Part shown: positions 4,844 through 5,958 of the stretch, piece after piece
How positions within the stretch are numbered: the stretch's first letter is position 1
Layout of the letters: each line of letters starts with the position of its first letter
Assembly: GCA_046155605.1 (NCBI GenBank)
Contig: JBJXFQ010000094.1
Span: 1 to 5,958, forward strand
Source of the DNA: JAEUIZ01 sp046155605
GTDB taxonomy: Bacteria > Planctomycetota > Phycisphaerae > Phycisphaerales > UBA1924
Direction of reading: 5' to 3'
Length of the DNA stretch: 5,958 bases
Program-made: the position numbers and the translations under genes
The notes under the pieces: model-generated
Database searches by the model: none
Told to the model about the DNA's origin: nothing
What the model saw: the letters and a program-made list of their open reading frames with translations, nothing else

Positions 4844-5958
4844 ATGCCCTTCACCCTCCGTCCCGACCAAGGCCTCGGTGTTGACGCCGAAAAGACCGAC
4901 TACCTCGCCTCCCACGTCGACACCGGAGACCGCTGGGTCCTCAACTTCGGCCCCCAGCACCCCGCCACCCACACCACCCTCCGCCTCGTCCTCGAACTCG
5001 ACGGCGAGCGTATCGCCCGCGTCACCCCGCACATCGGCTACCTCCACTCCGGCTTCGAGAAACTCGGCGAGCACCTCGACTACAACCAGTACGTCACCAT
5101 CGTCAGCCGAATGGACTACCTCTCCCCGATCGCCAACGACATCTGCTGGCACCACGCGGTCGAGAAACTCTTCGGCATCGACATCACCCCGCGCTGCAAG
5201 GTCCTCCGCACGATCATGGCCGAACTGGCCCGCATCCAGAACCACCTCCTCTGCGTCGGTGCCGCCGGGCTCGACCTCGGTGCCTTTACCTCCTTCCTCT
5301 TTGCCTTCAACCCGCGCGAGAAGATCTACGACATCTGCGACTTCATCTCCGGGCAGCGGTTCCACCCGGATTGGACCCGCGTCGGTGGCCTCATGCAGGA
5401 TCTCCCCGACGAGGAGGTCTTCAAGCGCATGGTCAAGGACTTCATCCGCAACGACATGCCGGGTGCCATCGCCGACATGGAGAAACTCGTCAAGCGCAAC
5501 CGCATCTTCATCGACCGAACCCGCGGCATCGGCATCCTCTCCAAGGAGCAGGCCATCGCATGGTCCGCCTCCGGGCCCATTGCCCGCGCCAGCGGCGTCG
5601 AGCGCGACCTCCGCAAGGACGAGCCCTACCTCTGCTACGCCAACAACTGGGACGGCCAGGGCGCCGAGGCCGTGCAGTTCCAGGTCCCCGTCGCCACCGA
5701 GGGCGATGTCTACGCCCGCTTCCTCGTCCGTGTCGAGGAGATCCACCAGTCCGCCCGCATCATCGAGCAACTCATCGACCGCATCCCGCAAGGCCCCATC
5801 GACGCCTTCGCCGACTCGAAAATGGTCAAGCCGCGCAAGGCCGACGTCTACGGCTCGATCGAGGGCCTCATCCAGCACTTCGAGCTCATCATGACCAACC
5901 GCGGCTGGACGCCCCCCGTCGCCGAGTGCTACGGCTGCGTCGAGACCGCCAACGGCGA
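4844..5958 (+). CDS. nuoD: NADH-quinone oxidoreductase subunit D, partial at the right edge
   Basis: NuoD (the 49-kDa subunit) forms much of the quinone-reduction site in the peripheral arm of respiratory complex I, which couples NADH oxidation to ion pumping across the cytoplasmic membrane. The first 371 codons are present. The frame runs off the window within a stretch reading VETANG, where family members continue with ELGFY. Signatures are LNFGPQHPATHTTLR (33-47), HIGYLHSGFEK (63-73) and SRMDYLSP (88-95). His43 and Tyr92 have the same 49-residue spacing as the quinone-contacting His38 and Tyr87 of the Thermus subunit. The Gly usual after that His (HPSTHG) is Thr here, as I recall for planctomycetes. 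The start is fixed by AGGAG at 4834-4838. Only folC, divergent, lies upstream, so nuoC is not adjacent and this gene opens its own unit. Further nuo genes may follow outside the window. NuoD is a distant relative of NiFe-hydrogenase large subunits, but the visible motifs are those of NuoD. Confidence 0.95.
   Translation, partial: MPFTLRPDQGLGVDAEKTDYLASHVDTGDRWVLNFGPQHPATHTTLRLVLELDGERIARVTPHIGYLHSGFEKLGEHLDYNQYVTIVSRMDYLSPIANDICWHHAVEKLFGIDITPRCKVLRTIMAELARIQNHLLCVGAAGLDLGAFTSFLFAFNPREKIYDICDFISGQRFHPDWTRVGGLMQDLPDEEVFKRMVKDFIRNDMPGAIADMEKLVKRNRIFIDRTRGIGILSKEQAIAWSASGPIARASGVERDLRKDEPYLCYANNWDGQGAEAVQFQVPVATEGDVYARFLVRVEEIHQSARIIEQLIDRIPQGPIDAFADSKMVKPRKADVYGSIEGLIQHFELIMTNRGWTPPVAECYGCVETANG

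Noticed and set aside
4820..5878. Antisense open frame of 352 codons across nuoD
   Set aside because: It is Asp/Glu/Gly/Val-rich with no domain-like motifs. This is the expected mirror of C-ending codons in a high-GC gene, and the plus strand encodes an unmistakable NuoD.
3915..5894. Plus-strand open frame of 659 codons spanning folC and nuoD
   Set aside because: It is antisense to folC, then a shifted frame of nuoD, and its composition is Arg/Ser/Pro/Thr-rich throughout. Both real frames are secure, so this is a GC-driven shadow.
1..5958. CRISPR array, tRNA, rRNA, phage or defence genes
   Set aside because: I looked on both strands. There are no regularly spaced short repeats, no cloverleaf-like sequence and no such protein motifs. 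The only tandem repeat is the 90-base dockerin pair.

Overview
The window is high-GC bacterial DNA with strongly C/G-ending codons. It most likely comes from a planctomycete of the Phycisphaerae/Phycisphaerales type. Three things point there: cysteine-containing LNVNDFxCFLN 'GC-type dockerin' repeats on a secreted protein remnant, a second secreted protein with a dockerin/EF-hand tail, and a NuoD whose quinone-site motif reads QHPATHTT, which I recall from planctomycetes. The lineage call rests on memory of these families, not on a search.

Bases 1 to about 1146 are a patchwork of broken genes. On the minus strand, an IS5-type transposase fragment runs off the left edge. It is joined in frame to the C-terminal part of a secreted HAF-repeat-like protein that ends in two GC-type dockerin repeats of 90 bp each. 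At about 602-615 this remnant meets the 5' end of an IS1595/ISXO2-type transposase gene on the plus strand, which breaks off near 875 just after its first catalytic Asp. From about 883 to 1146 follows the tail of an unrecognised membrane protein, also on the plus strand. Several rearrangements, at least two involving insertion sequences, best explain this layout.

Bases 1147-4772 carry three intact-looking minus-strand genes. In transcription order they are folC (folylpolyglutamate/dihydrofolate synthase), a class I SAM-dependent methyltransferase of unknown substrate 61 bp downstream, and a 341-residue exported protein with a signal peptide and a C-terminal dockerin. The last has its own strong ribosome binding site and a terminator-like hairpin at 1202-1229. 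folC and the methyltransferase could share a transcript. The exported protein is probably a separate unit.

From 4844 to the right edge runs nuoD, the quinone-site subunit of respiratory complex I, on the plus strand. It is divergent from folC across a 71-bp gap, and the window cuts it at codon 371. It starts its transcription unit with no nuoC directly upstream.

I saw no CRISPR array, tRNA, rRNA, defence cassette or obviously new multi-gene system. The most unusual parts are the mosaic of gene fragments at the left and the two different dockerin types in neighbouring secreted proteins.
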